From: Isoetes taiwanensis
Lineage: Eukaryota; Streptophyta; Lycopodiopsida; Isoetales; Isoetaceae
Length of the DNA: 64,000 nt
Direction: 5' to 3'
Assembly: GCA_021234155.1 (NCBI GenBank)
Contig: JAJEKV010000013.1
Location: 5,214,775 to 5,278,774, forward strand
The notes beneath the pieces were generated by a model, which had not been told where the DNA came from, did no database searches, and saw only the letters and a list, made by a program, of their open reading frames with translations. Made by a program: the position numbers and the translations under genes. Position 1 is the stretch's first letter; each line of letters opens with the position of its first letter. Shown piece after piece: positions 23,806-34,395 of this stretch.

Positions 23806-25535
23806 TAAATTCCAACTTCTAGACACATCGATATTGACTTACACAATATATGCAACTTGCTAATGCAAGCAGCTTATATGGAAATTGTAGAAATTAAACA
23901 AAAAATTAAAATCCAAGAGATTTTTGGGGGAGATTCTAAGGTCGGAAAACCCTCGAATGGTTAAATCATAATTTATTTGTATTAGAATTTTGGAAAAGCT
24001 AGCAACAATCTTTGCATTTATATGTCCATTCCACAATGTTTGAAGCATCTCTAAAACGCGATTAAATGGTGATGACTTTGAAAGTGTGCATGGACAATCC
24101 AGATACCATATAATCCATCCGGACTGGCATGTGGCGAAGATATAGCAAAATTTTTAGGGATCAACTACTCAAATCATTGAAAATGTTCTACATAATGGCC
24201 ATTTATAAGGCACATAAGTTTAGATGCAATTGGATAACTAATGCTAATTCCACAATATTTTTAGAGATATCTAAACCGATCCATCACGTAGTAAACTTAC
24301 GCTTAGAGTATATGCTCTATATAATTGGTCTAGTTATGGACCATACATGGTCCATGCTTGACTATATTCGTATCTTCAAATAATATGTTATTTCAATATA
24401 AAAATAGAGAGTTATATTGCAAAGGAAGGCCCGTATTCATGAAAAATATAGTGTACATGAAAGATGACCTACATGTAACATTATCCCACTAAAACTCCAA
24501 TGCTTTGTAGTAGCAATGGATATACCAACTTTATATTAGTAAGAAATAACTATGTTTCTCCGTATTTTTTTGCAAAAAGCCCACACAACCTATGTAGTGG
24601 ACCTATATATATGTCCCTCATCATATTTTGAACTACTTGGAAGGCTTATTTGGAGAAATGTAGTGCGTTTTCTACAAAGCTGAGAGAGATGCATCATAGG
24701 TCATATGGTCCAATTATTGATTCTCATACTTAAACTTCAAGATCTTCACTTTTATTCATCAATAAACATCACTAACAATGTAAATGCTCAGTCTTCAGCC
24801 TATAGTTTTGCAATTAACTCAAATTTTCAACCTCTAATGTGTTAATCCTATGGTTGTATATCATCTTCAAATCTAGTTAATTGCATGGTTAAACCTAATT
24901 ACGCTATATGCAAGTTGATAGAGTAATTTTCTATGTAGATATAAGTAGAATGCATCATTCATTATCCTGGTGATACTTATAGATGGTGATTCTAAAGAAT
25001 TTTAAAATATACATTTAGTTCTATATAACAAATTCTCTATTAAATTTGGGAGTTGAAATAACTTATAAACACTCCAAAAAAACATGAGATTGTACTTGAT
25101 ATAATTAACAATTTGTGGCCACAATAATTAAACCAAAACTTGTAATAATAATAAGAGAGAAATAATTCATAAACTGCAAGCAGTATTTTTTAACAAAATG
25201 GGGTTTGACGGCTTCCACGGATGTTAAATGATAGCAATCAACGCTGAAAACATACAAATCAATGTGTCCTATCATAAATAGGCAAGTACTTCTAATTTTA
25301 ACAAGGTTTAGGTCTGCTTATGCTAGAAAAACCCAAGAACGCAGTTCTGGACTATTGCAAACACTGCCAAATTCTCTAACATTTGGACAATCACCACAAC
25401 ATATAGGTGAATTCATTGGTTGTGAGATTTTGGAAGATCATTAAGAATCAAGTAAAGATTGATATGGCAGTGATATATTGCGAAGTTGAAACTTCTATTC
25501 TTGGATATGATGGTTTAAATGGCAGTGGATCAACT
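23806..25535. other. Gap where relic A lacks the RT core
   Basis: In the intact element this interval would encode the RT palm. Here the DNA is AT-rich, with open frames at 24129-24383 and 25407-25658 that do not show GIPMG or YIDD motifs. The core has been deleted or replaced. Confidence 0.5.
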
Positions 25536-25863
25536 GGATCAATTCTACTTCATGGATCAATAATAGTCCCCGGGACCACTCTAGTGTTAACATATCCATA
25601 CAGGTTGTGGACCATAATAGAGGCATCTCCACTATTACCAGATATGACAAAAGGATAAAAGGTATCTAAATACATTAAGGCAGATAATTGCAGACCATAT
25701 GCACAAGCATTGAAAGTGATCATGTCCCAAGTTTTGCCTTATATTTATACGCATTCTGATGCCCATGAAGCTGCCATGGATATTGTGGGCTTAATAGATA
25801 CATTTTGTTACAATGGATTTGCAAAGAAAGACATCATCCAAGGAACAATGAAGTATTTCTAGG
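25536..25863 (+). pseudogene. RT element relic A: C-terminal part of the RT exon
   Basis: One frame reads VNISIQVVDHN then ITRYDKRIK, matching LNITIQVLDPN and YNRYDKRNK of the intact gene. The next open piece reads NCRPYAQALKVIMSQVLPYIYTHSD and ends in NGFAKKDI, matching GCRPYGQACKVVISQVFPYIYAHSN and NGFLKRDV. The reading ends at a TAG at 25860, close to the equivalent stop. One frame change separates the two pieces. Confidence 0.85.
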
Positions 25864-25929
25864 CCTTTTGTACAACTTTAAGGACACATGGTAAGAGAAT
25901 TAAAAGCTATGATATAATCTGAGTAGGAT

Positions 25930-26100
25930 ATAAGAATAGAATAGAATAGAATAGTTTTTTTAACGTCCACGGAGACCAATAGGTCATGGGACCTATACAA
26001 TGGGCTAGTACAATCATTACTACTAGGATTAAAAAACCCCTGCCTCGAAAGGTTTTCAAGGGAAAAACCTTTGCAGTAATGATGATACTAGACAAACAGA
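25930..26100 (-). mobile_element. LINE 3' end fragment, minus strand
   Basis: A (GAATA)n tract at 25932-25954 is followed by TTTTTTTAACGTCCACGGAGACCAATAGGTCATGGGACC. This is the inverse of the LINE terminus at 45960-46004. About 150 bp of LINE 3' untranslated region remains, including the paired AAAACC-CCT..CGAAAGGTTTTC block. It lies between relics A and B. Confidence 0.8.
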
Positions 26101-26847
26101 TATAGGATAGCAAATATAGGAAGAGTGTCTTGTAACAACAAGGTCCTACTCTCCTTCTTGTTACCTAGTACTTTTGCAGATTTTAACTCTATAATGGCCC
26201 ACCTATCCTACGGTAGAAGAAAGAGTTTTTTCTTAGAAAAGGAGACCTTAATGGCATATAACAAAAAGAACAAGAGTCTTTGTTTGGATACCCATGGTTT
26301 AGTTGGCTACCATGTGGGAGTGTAAACTCTATTTGAATTTTAGGGCTTCCAGAGGAATATTAGGATTGAAGGAACATCTATGTTGTATTGCAAGTTGATT
26401 TATGTATGTTGGGATAAAATACAGGTTTACTTTAACATTATTAAATTTGGAGATATGGAAGAATTTTTTGGGGTCCTTGTTAATGGTAGATGGGCCAATT
26501 GGTGCATTGGGCATGTTTTAGATTCTCCAGATACATTCGTCTGCTTAATCATTTTGCAAAATTACAAACGGTACTAATAGAATTGACATTACCTAAAAAG
26601 CTTTCTGATTAGGTTTGCAATCTTGAAAGTGGACGAAAAGGGAGATGGAGGACACTAGCTGGCCATGTACAATTATTAGATCGGACCTCTAGGTAAGCAT
26701 AGAAGCATGATGCTTTAAGTCAGACGGTATCAAGGCCTGTAGTGATGAATGAAAAATTACATGTAGAATAGAAAGTCAATATAAGAAATACAGGGATCTG
26801 TTTTCGCCGCCTTGCCATTTCTTTTTCTCTCTAGGCTTGGGCTGGGC
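26101..26847. other. Linker between relic A and relic B
   Basis: Short frames at 26125-26325 and 26380-26577 are open but unrecognised. No similarity to the 0.53 kb terminal repeats of the intact element was visible here. Confidence 0.35.
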
Positions 26848-27212
26848 ATGGGTAGGATGGAAGGGAATATAAACATGTCTATTGGGAAAAGATTGGAAGA
26901 AGAGCACGCAAAGGCTACCAAGAAGACCAAGGTATTTTCCTTCCACAGGAAAGTGGGAGCCCCAAAGGGTAGGAACGATGCGAGGGAAACAAGGAGGGAG
27001 CCACTGCGGGGAATAAGGAGAGTGCATCTATTATGAAATCAGTGGAAATTGTGGAGCTAAGTGGGGATCCGGTTAGTATTGCACAGAAAGGGGCAGATAA
27101 AGCGAGGCTTATGAATGAACCTGTGAAAGATGGAACTAGCAAATATATTCAACAGATTGAAAGCAATTCTAGGACTACTCAAAATTTGAAAAAGCCGGCT
27201 CAACCTAATCAG
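26848..27212 (+). pseudogene. RT element relic B: first exon
   Basis: Starts MGRMEGNINMSIGKRLEEEH, aligning with MGRRKGGFNKATLIRMEEEK of exon 1 in the intact element at 56628; both continue with a Lys-rich helix and a KxFxFHR / KIFDYHK motif. One frame change occurs near 27020-27035. The exon ends at CAG|GT (27212/27213), the same position type as the intact exon 1 (CAG|GTTTCC at 56933). The product is a basic N-terminal region of unknown role. Confidence 0.78.
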
Positions 27213-28440
27213 GTCTAAAATTATATCTTTGAGTATTTTTAGCCTGGGATCTAATATAAAGACTGGTCAGCAAAAATAGATCGATGTTTGCCATAATTTT
27301 TACAATGCATGTCTGTGGATGATTGAATGGTTTTAAAAGGAAATAGAAAGATTGAATGTATCTTGTTCATTAACACCTAAGGTAGCCAGGATCAAGCTCG
27401 TTGGTGAGCAAGATTAACTTATTTCTTTGGCTTCCTCAAAATTCTATAAAATCATGTCGTGTCAATGCTGCATTTAATTACAGTGCTTAAATGCATAAGG
27501 CAGGTTGTGAATTAAGGTTTCTAGACCAATAAATAATGGGATCTATGCATTAACCATAGAAGGAATGATAACTTGATTAGATCTAAGGTTTTGAGCTTTG
27601 GTAAGAATATAAGTGAAAATAAAGAATATGGATGCTTAACTTTAATGGAATGAAATCTGAAATTAATGGGGGTTGCTCAATGTACACAGACTTGTTGGTA
27701 AAGCATGATATGAAAGCAAGTTGATGTAGGCTTAAAATAGGGACCTTAGATGTGGTAAGTTGCTCCCATAAAAGGGTAAGTGTGGATTATTAGAGGAATT
27801 GATAAGAAGTGAAGCATTATAGAGGATATTCTTGCCCTGATTTTGATTAATAGGGAAGCATGGAAAATAGAGTGTAAGTCCAGATTAGAAATCATGAATG
27901 TTAAAATGCTCAGGTTTTACTAACCCTAATGAGCAATGAACTGTTACTAAGAGGTTTTACTAAGGGAAATAACTTGAGAATTGAGATCCACTTCCAGTAC
28001 TTTGGCTACCAACAGATAGTAGTCACCTTTGAACTGGCACATATGAGAATTTGCAAAAACGCAAGCAGTATTTGATGCAAGATTGGCTGTTTACTTTTCT
28101 ATTTTGTGTAGTATTAAACAAATTTAGGTGAAGGGCGATGAGCCCAAGAAATCCATTGTTTACTTGTGATGGCCTTTGTAGTTACTCTGTACAAGGCTAA
28201 CTTGCATCTGGTTTCATTGCAGGTAACCGGATTTCTTACTCCTGTTTTTGTTTATTCAAGTATTTCAATTGTACAAGGCATGCTGGCAAGTGATGGAAAA
28301 CAGATATGCTTAACGACAGATTCAATGATATCTACAACAAGTATAAACTATTCTTATAGTTTGAGTAAATTCTTAAAAATAAAATCTATTAAGGTATGCA
28401 CTTCTACATCTTGATTTTACAGATTGATAAGTATATCTTG
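27213..28440 (+). other. Relic B first intron with a conserved block
   Basis: Mostly AT-rich intron-like DNA. A block at about 28128-28230 matches intact-element intron 1 at 57908-58010. Both contain GGGCG(A/T)T.AGCC, (T)TATTG.TTAC.TGT and GGCTAACT, and both end in T(C/T)CATTGCAGGTAACC or TTCCACTGCAGGTAACC. An acceptor (GCAG) is followed at once by a donor (GTAACC). The block may be a lost small exon or a two-step splice point. Confidence 0.5.
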
Positions 28441-28905
28441 TGCTTGTTCCTTTGTAACCCAGAATATTGGTGACATAAACAGTCCAAAAAATAGGACATG
28501 TTAAGTTTCTAGTAATGAAAGTATTTATTGAAACATGTTGGATTTTTTGTATCTGATTGATAGATTTACATTGTTTAGAAGGTCTAAATATAACCAGATT
28601 AAGGCCTAACTCAAGAGGAACCTAGATTGGCTTAGGATTGCTAATTGTACCTAGAAGTGTTCTTTGTATAAAGTTCAAGAAAAGTTAAAAGTTTGTACAT
28701 ACAAAATTCCCTTCTTTTTTGAGATGAATTCCTTATATTAAGAAGGAAATCCTTCATAATCAACTGCCCTTTTAATTTCTCAACTGTCAACAAGTGTAAT
28801 AGTATTTGCAAAATAAATTTACAACTAGTGGAAAGATTGAAGATCCAATGGATGTCACAAATGCTTCTTCATAAACTAAAAAATCGAAAGGCTTACAAAT
28901 GCATA
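28441..28905. other. AT-rich spacer
   Basis: No gene or repeat recognised. Confidence 0.35.
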
Positions 28906-28909
28906 AGCT

Positions 28910-30090
28910 TTTCAACTCAACGTCTTCGAAAAGAAAAAATGGCCATCCCCCACACAGATGTGATAAGCCCCAAATTTTCCCCTTTCCGACGTAGGCGCGC
29001 GACAGGGAAATGAAGTGTCACCCCAGTTCGGTTGTTCCGATAAGCTTGAAATGCAGTTTTGACTTCGTATATGAGTTTAAAGCATCCAGTTTACTCTTAG
29101 ACCAATCAGTAGGACCAACAGAGCCAAACTCAACTCGCCATGGGCAATTACTAGTGGACCTTTCGCTCAACATGCTCGTCCCTGCCTACTAGTGTAATAA
29201 ACATAGCATGCAAGTTTGGAACTGGTGCCTGGGAGGGGTTTTATTATTCTCCATTCCTTCAACCCTCGAGAAAACCTTGCACGCAAGCTCTCACCACTTC
29301 AAAGGCGGGAGGGTCATTAAAAACGCAAAACCCTACATATTTTGTAGGGTGTAAGTATCCGGGTACCAAAGATGCTCCATCTGCTAATCCCATCGTTCGA
29401 ATGGTAGCTCATGTCCTAAGAAACGTCTTCGAAAAGAAAAAATGGTCATCCCCCGCACGGATGTGACAAGCCCCAAATTTTCCCCTTTCTGACATAGGCG
29501 GGCGACGGGGAAATGAAGTGTCACCCCAGTTTGGCTGTTCCGATAAGCTTGAAATGCAGTTTTGACTTCGTACATGAGTTCAAAGCATTCAATTTCAGTA
29601 GGACCAACAGAGCCAAACTCAACTCGCCATGGGCAATTACTAGTGGACCTTTCGCTTAACATGCTCGTCCCTGCCTACTAGTGTAATAAACATAGCATGC
29701 AAGTTTGGAACTGGTACCGGGAGGGTTTTATTGTTCTCCTTCCTTCAACCCTCAAGGAAACCCCTCGCAAGCTCTCACCACTTCAAAGGGGGAGGGCTTC
29801 CAAAAGGCAAACCCTACGATTTTGTAGGGTTTAAGTATCCCGTACCAAAGATGCTCCATCCGGTAATCCCACCGCTCAAATGGTAGCTCATGTCCTAAGA
29901 AACGTCTTTGAAAAGAAAAAAATGGCCATCCCCCGCACGATGTGACAAGCCCGAAATTTTCCCCTTTCCGACGTGAAACGCACGGCGTGGAAAATGAAGT
30001 GTCACCCCCGTTCTACTGTTCCAAAAGCTTGAAATGTCGCTTTGACTTCAGATATGAGTTCAAAGCATCCAGTTTACTCTTAGACCAATC
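28910..30090 (+). repeat. Tandem array of the ~490 bp repeat (array 2)
   Basis: Same unit as at 6745-7770: copies start at about 28915, 29385 and 29864 (periods ~470-480 bp). The last copy is cut at about 30090 after TTACTCTTAGACCAATCA. Individual monomers differ by deletions, such as loss of ~20 bp near 29597 and of part of the CATGCAAG block. The two arrays are 21 kb apart in the same orientation. Confidence 0.85.
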
Positions 30091-31329
30091 AAGAGGGACC
30101 ATTACATCATTGCCCAAACATTAAAAATAATGGGTCCCTAATGTTGGCCAAATGTAACATTTGAGCCAATATGAATGCCCAAACAAACACACGGCCGGCC
30201 CCTTTCCTCCCTCCTACCGTGTTTGTTTGGGGTGTCTATAGATTTTGGCCATCGAATGCCGGGCATATCTCACAACATATGCCATGGGGCGTAATTCCAG
30301 CCCTCAAGTGCAAGTCAAGGTGGGGTCAAAACCCCCATATTTGACTTACCCCTAACATTCCACTAAACCATTGAATAAATACAATATCTCAAAATTAACA
30401 AAATTGACCAAATAAAAATTATGAGCCCGGGGAGTCGAACCCCAAAGAGAAGTTCCTAGCGCATGAAGTGGAATCCATTTTGAGAATGAACCTAGAGCAC
30501 ATATCACATATGGGTTTTGTTGAGATAACATAGAACATGGTCGCACTCTTCAGAGACATAATGTGGCGAGAATACAACCGGCTTACCTCGGGCACAAATC
30601 CCTTCGAGAAGACTTCTGTTGGCTTCTGATTTCGGCAAGATGCCCGCACTAATTCGTATGCCTTGCTATAAGAAGCATGGAATTCAAAGACAAACACAAT
30701 AGATCAAGTTAGAAAAGCCTGTTGAAGAGCCTGTTGGTCGGAACTGCATATCCATCCTCAAGAAAAACCGCTGCCTGGCTCTTGCATAGAACCAACGAAG
30801 ATGAAGGAAGCAAATCGACACCTATCTAGCCAGGAATAGCAGCATGCGCCATCTGCGGCCCGCCCATGTGAAGCACAACCCTCCCGGAAACCACACAAAA
30901 TGTAGAATCCAAACCCTAGATTCCCCTGTTTGGAATCTTGGGTGCCAGCATCAGCTTATACGGTATTTACATACGGATACAACACCAAACCATGCAAAAT
31001 CTTATGTTACAAAAATACGGTTTCTGATTTCGGCAAGATTATACATTTTAGGCGTAGGACTTGGCAAGGGTAAAAATTTAGGCATGAACATAAAGATTTA
31101 ATATGAAATTGAAAGGCTTAAGATAAAATAGGTGGATCACAGGGGAAGTTATCAGCCATATGACAGAATAGGGCAAATAAGGCAACGGGAGGAAGCAGAT
31201 ATGGCGGAAGAGTGCAGGTGGATCTCGGATAAGGATACAACAGAGCAGAAGGATATCTTTTGGAAGAACCAAGGTTTGCAGGCAAAGTAGAGCAAAAAGC
31301 TTGTGCTGGATTCATAGATATGACATAAC
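30091..31329. other. Gene-poor spacer with a tRNA-like T-arm
   Basis: No gene recognised. Bases 30429-30443, read on the minus strand, give GGGGTTCGACTCCCC, a perfect T-arm with a pol III B-box. No matching A-box or cloverleaf was found, so it may be a SINE remnant. TTCTGATTTCGGCAAGAT occurs on the + strand at 30626-30643 and 31021-31038. Confidence 0.35.
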
Positions 31330-31496
31330 TTTCTTGCAAATCCGGCCTTTGTTGTGCAGGTAAGCATAGAAAAGCAGAGCAAATACATGGCTATGGCGAT
31401 TTCCTGGCAAATCCGGCATTTTTTGTACAGGTAAGCATAAAAAAGCAGAGCAAATACATGGCTATGGCGATTTCCTGGCAAATCCGGCATGAAATA
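31330..31496 (+). repeat. 71 bp tandem repeat carrying splice-site-like sequence
   Basis: GTAAGCATA-AAAAGCAGAG through GGCAAATCCGGCAT occurs at 31360 and 31431 (period 71), preceded by a partial third unit from 31333. Each unit begins directly after TGCAG or TACAG, so each holds an acceptor-like then donor-like junction. Confidence 0.85.
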
Positions 31497-31512
31497 AGGA
31501 TGTGGGAGAGTA

Positions 31513-31910
31513 ATGTTGAATGCCTTTGGTAATGGTTTTGAAGCTACATTTTCCTTAGAATTTGGAACCCTTAATAAAGAACACAAGGCTCAAGGTCCTG
31601 AAAGTAACCAGGTGCTAGCGACGCCAGATGAGCAGCCAAGCAGGTTAGTCTTCTTTATTATTTGTATGTATAATGATGTTTCTGTGAAGGTTTATCTCTA
31701 TTGCTGCTTCCTTCATGTTGTTCCCCTCATTAGGACAATGCCTCGTGAAGAAGATGAAAAAATAGAAAAACGTCAATTCAGCATTGGGAAGAGCAAGGTG
31801 CTTAGTTTGATGCTAAAAAATTTGCAAGTCAATCTGGAACAAAGAGTTGGATTTCTGTTGGGTAACAGAATTCTAGCATTTAATTTTCCAGAAATTACTT
31901 GCCCATAAAT
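31513..31910 (+). CDS. Unidentified exon-like open region
   Basis: A 131-codon + frame. Two parts look coding: an early part (FGNGFEATFSLEFGTLNKEH...ESNQ, ending at CAG|GT) and a late part with REEDEKIEKRQFSIGKSKV and LMLKNLQVNLEQRVGFLLG. The middle, VFFIICMYNDVSVKVYLYCC, is intron-like and ends before an AG near 31734. Both ends look like spliced exons. I do not recognise a family. It could be part of a host gene with the exon at 32627. Confidence 0.35.
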
Positions 31911-32624
31911 GGAAGTAAAGTTTGCAACAAAAATGTATCTGCAAAACTGTCAATCCTGCCTGAGGACTAGGTCACTAGGATTAAGTTGGGCTTCCATCTT
32001 AAGTGTAATATGATATGGGAGCTATAATGAGAGTGGCCTCTACGGGTGTCACCTTCACAAATTTCACATCTCTTCTATTTTCTGCAAGCATCTGCCTTTT
32101 GTAGGACTTCAGCATTTCATTTTATTCTTGTCCCAATTTAAATATCTTAAGAAGTTTACAATTAAAATGCATCTTCTGGGGCAGTGCGCCTGGGACTAGG
32201 TTTCAAAGAAACAATTAGAATTCGTTGTCAATTCCAAACTTCATAGAATAAAGTTTTCATAAATAATATGGCAGCTACACTGTGGGCGACCTCTCAGATG
32301 GGGGTGTGGTAGATTTAAATTGTGGCTTCAGGTCCATCGGCAAATACCTTACAAGTTTAGATTGGCAGGATTTGAATGGAAATGCAAAGCTTAATTCAAT
32401 TAGGAGCAAGGGAGAATGGAAAAATTATATATTTGAGAAATATATCCAGTGGTCTTTGAGTGTCAATGTTAAATCTGATGGTCAATTCAATGCAGCCAAG
32501 CTTCTTGTTCCATTGATATGCTTCTAGCATGCAAGTAGATATTAGAGAACTACGAACTCTCTATGTTGCTTGTTTATTAATTACTTGAACATTGTAATTT
32601 GAGTAACTGACTTGATCCTGATGT

Positions 32625-33082
32625 GCAGTGCGGTTAGTGTAGAGAACCCAATATTGACCAAGGATCCCGTTCAGGCAATGCCGCAAACCAGCAACATAAC
32701 TGAGAACGGAACTCTTCTTGCTCCTCTTCCTCCTCCTCCTCCTCCTCAGTCTCAACCTGCAAAACCTGACCAGGGTGTGCAGGAAAGCAGTCATTATTCC
32801 TTTGCACCTACGACTTTAACTTATCCAGCATTTGGGCTAGTTCCAAGTGGCCAGTACTCATATGAAACTTGATGGTAAATAAACATGACGCGTGCATTCA
32901 AGTTTAAGAATAGTACATGTTCTCCAGTATTCTGAATTGTCTTGTCCTGTTGTTTGCAGCATTATGGTACAGATCCAATGGGAAGCTATTATGCGCCAAC
33001 TTTTCGTCCTGGTACAGATGGTGATGCGAGATTTTTGCCATTCTTGACAACAAAACCGGGGAACAAGTTTCCTGCAGACTGA
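32625..33082 (+). CDS. Unidentified proline-rich exons
   Basis: After TGATGTGCAG at 32628 a frame reads AVSVENPILTKDPVQ, then a run of seven prolines (about 32730-32750), QSQPAKPDQGVQES, and a Tyr/Pro-rich end GLVPSGQYSYE. After a second TTTGCAG at 32959 another piece reads HYGTDPMGSYYAPTFRPG. The two pieces look like consecutive exons of a nuclear RNA-processing or transcription-type protein with low-complexity tail, but no domain is present to prove it. Further exons may lie at 33260-33500. Confidence 0.35.
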
Positions 33083-34395
33083 CCATATTATTTTCTTGCA
33101 GATCTGTCAGACCAGACGAACAGGACAGAGCATGGATTGGATGCTTGAATTCGTTTTGCACAGAAACCACCATGTTTTTTCTTGATGGAGTTTGCAGATG
33201 CAGGGATGAAACGAGGTATCTTCTCTGCACATCTTTTGGCCATTTGAATTGTTTCTCTTGCAGGTAAAATCCACCAAAAATTTGCTTCAGAATATATTCG
33301 GCTTTCTCAGACTATGACTGCATCATTACTGATAACACTGAATAAGTATGGATCTTTTAGAAAATATCTCTTGCTGCACCTGCTCTTGCTCTTCAAACAA
33401 ATCAAGAACCAGGATTCATATGGGGAAGAAGACCCTGCTCAAATGAACAGTGTCCCGGCAACGGAACCAACTATTATCCATAAAAAAATGACAACTCAAG
33501 TATACCATTTCCAGATTATAGAAAGAGGTGTATGCCTGATATTATTGTACTTTTATATCAAAATTCAATGGAAAAAAAAAATTGAGCATCTTGGTCTTCT
33601 GTAGTCTTTGCTTTTGTAATCAAAATACCGAAAATACCAATAATAAGCAAATTTGGATTTAAAAAAAGAAAAAAGAAAAAAGAAAAAAACAAAAATGCTT
33701 AAATGAACCATATGCTGAAATAATACTAATTAATAGGAGACATCACAATTTAGAATCATGTAAAAAAAATCATGAACCCTCAAATTTTATTACGCTAATA
33801 CATGAAGGTTGAATACTATGGTCTCTTATCGTATTACCAAACTTGCCACATGAAGCACAGTAAGGTTGATATCATGAAAAAAAAAACACACTAGTTTATG
33901 AAGCACAGTAAGGTTGATATCATGAAAAAAAAAACACACTAGTTTTTGACATTAATATGGAAGGAAAATCATACTGGTATATCTAAACCAAGCATAGTTT
34001 TATTATTGATAATAATTAGTCATTATAAAATACCATAATAATTATACACTAAAATAACAAAGATGATTAATCGCTGTAAAATATCATACTAAATATGCAC
34101 GTAAAATTACAATGTCAATAAACCAAGGATAATAGATGTGATCAAATATCATTCCGATGATAAACTAAGCAGTAGCACATATCATATATTCAAGTTGTCA
34201 TAAAAACTAGCTATAAATTATCATCTTTCAATACCATGTGAAGAAACACTATTTGTATGTCATGTTACTAAACCGCATTGATGAACTATATGGTATAACT
34301 AGACATGATTTGTAAACTTTTTTGGCCCACATACCGTATTGATTTTAGGAGTTGGTTTTACTACGAAATCATTAGAAAAAATCGCATTACTAATT
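33083..34395. other. AT-rich region with a 48 bp tandem duplication
   Basis: At 33851-33946 a unit TGAAGCACAGTAAGGTTGAT plus ATCATGA(A)n CACACTAGTTT occurs twice with period 48. The rest, especially 33600-34380, is very AT-rich and has no supported gene. Confidence 0.5.
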
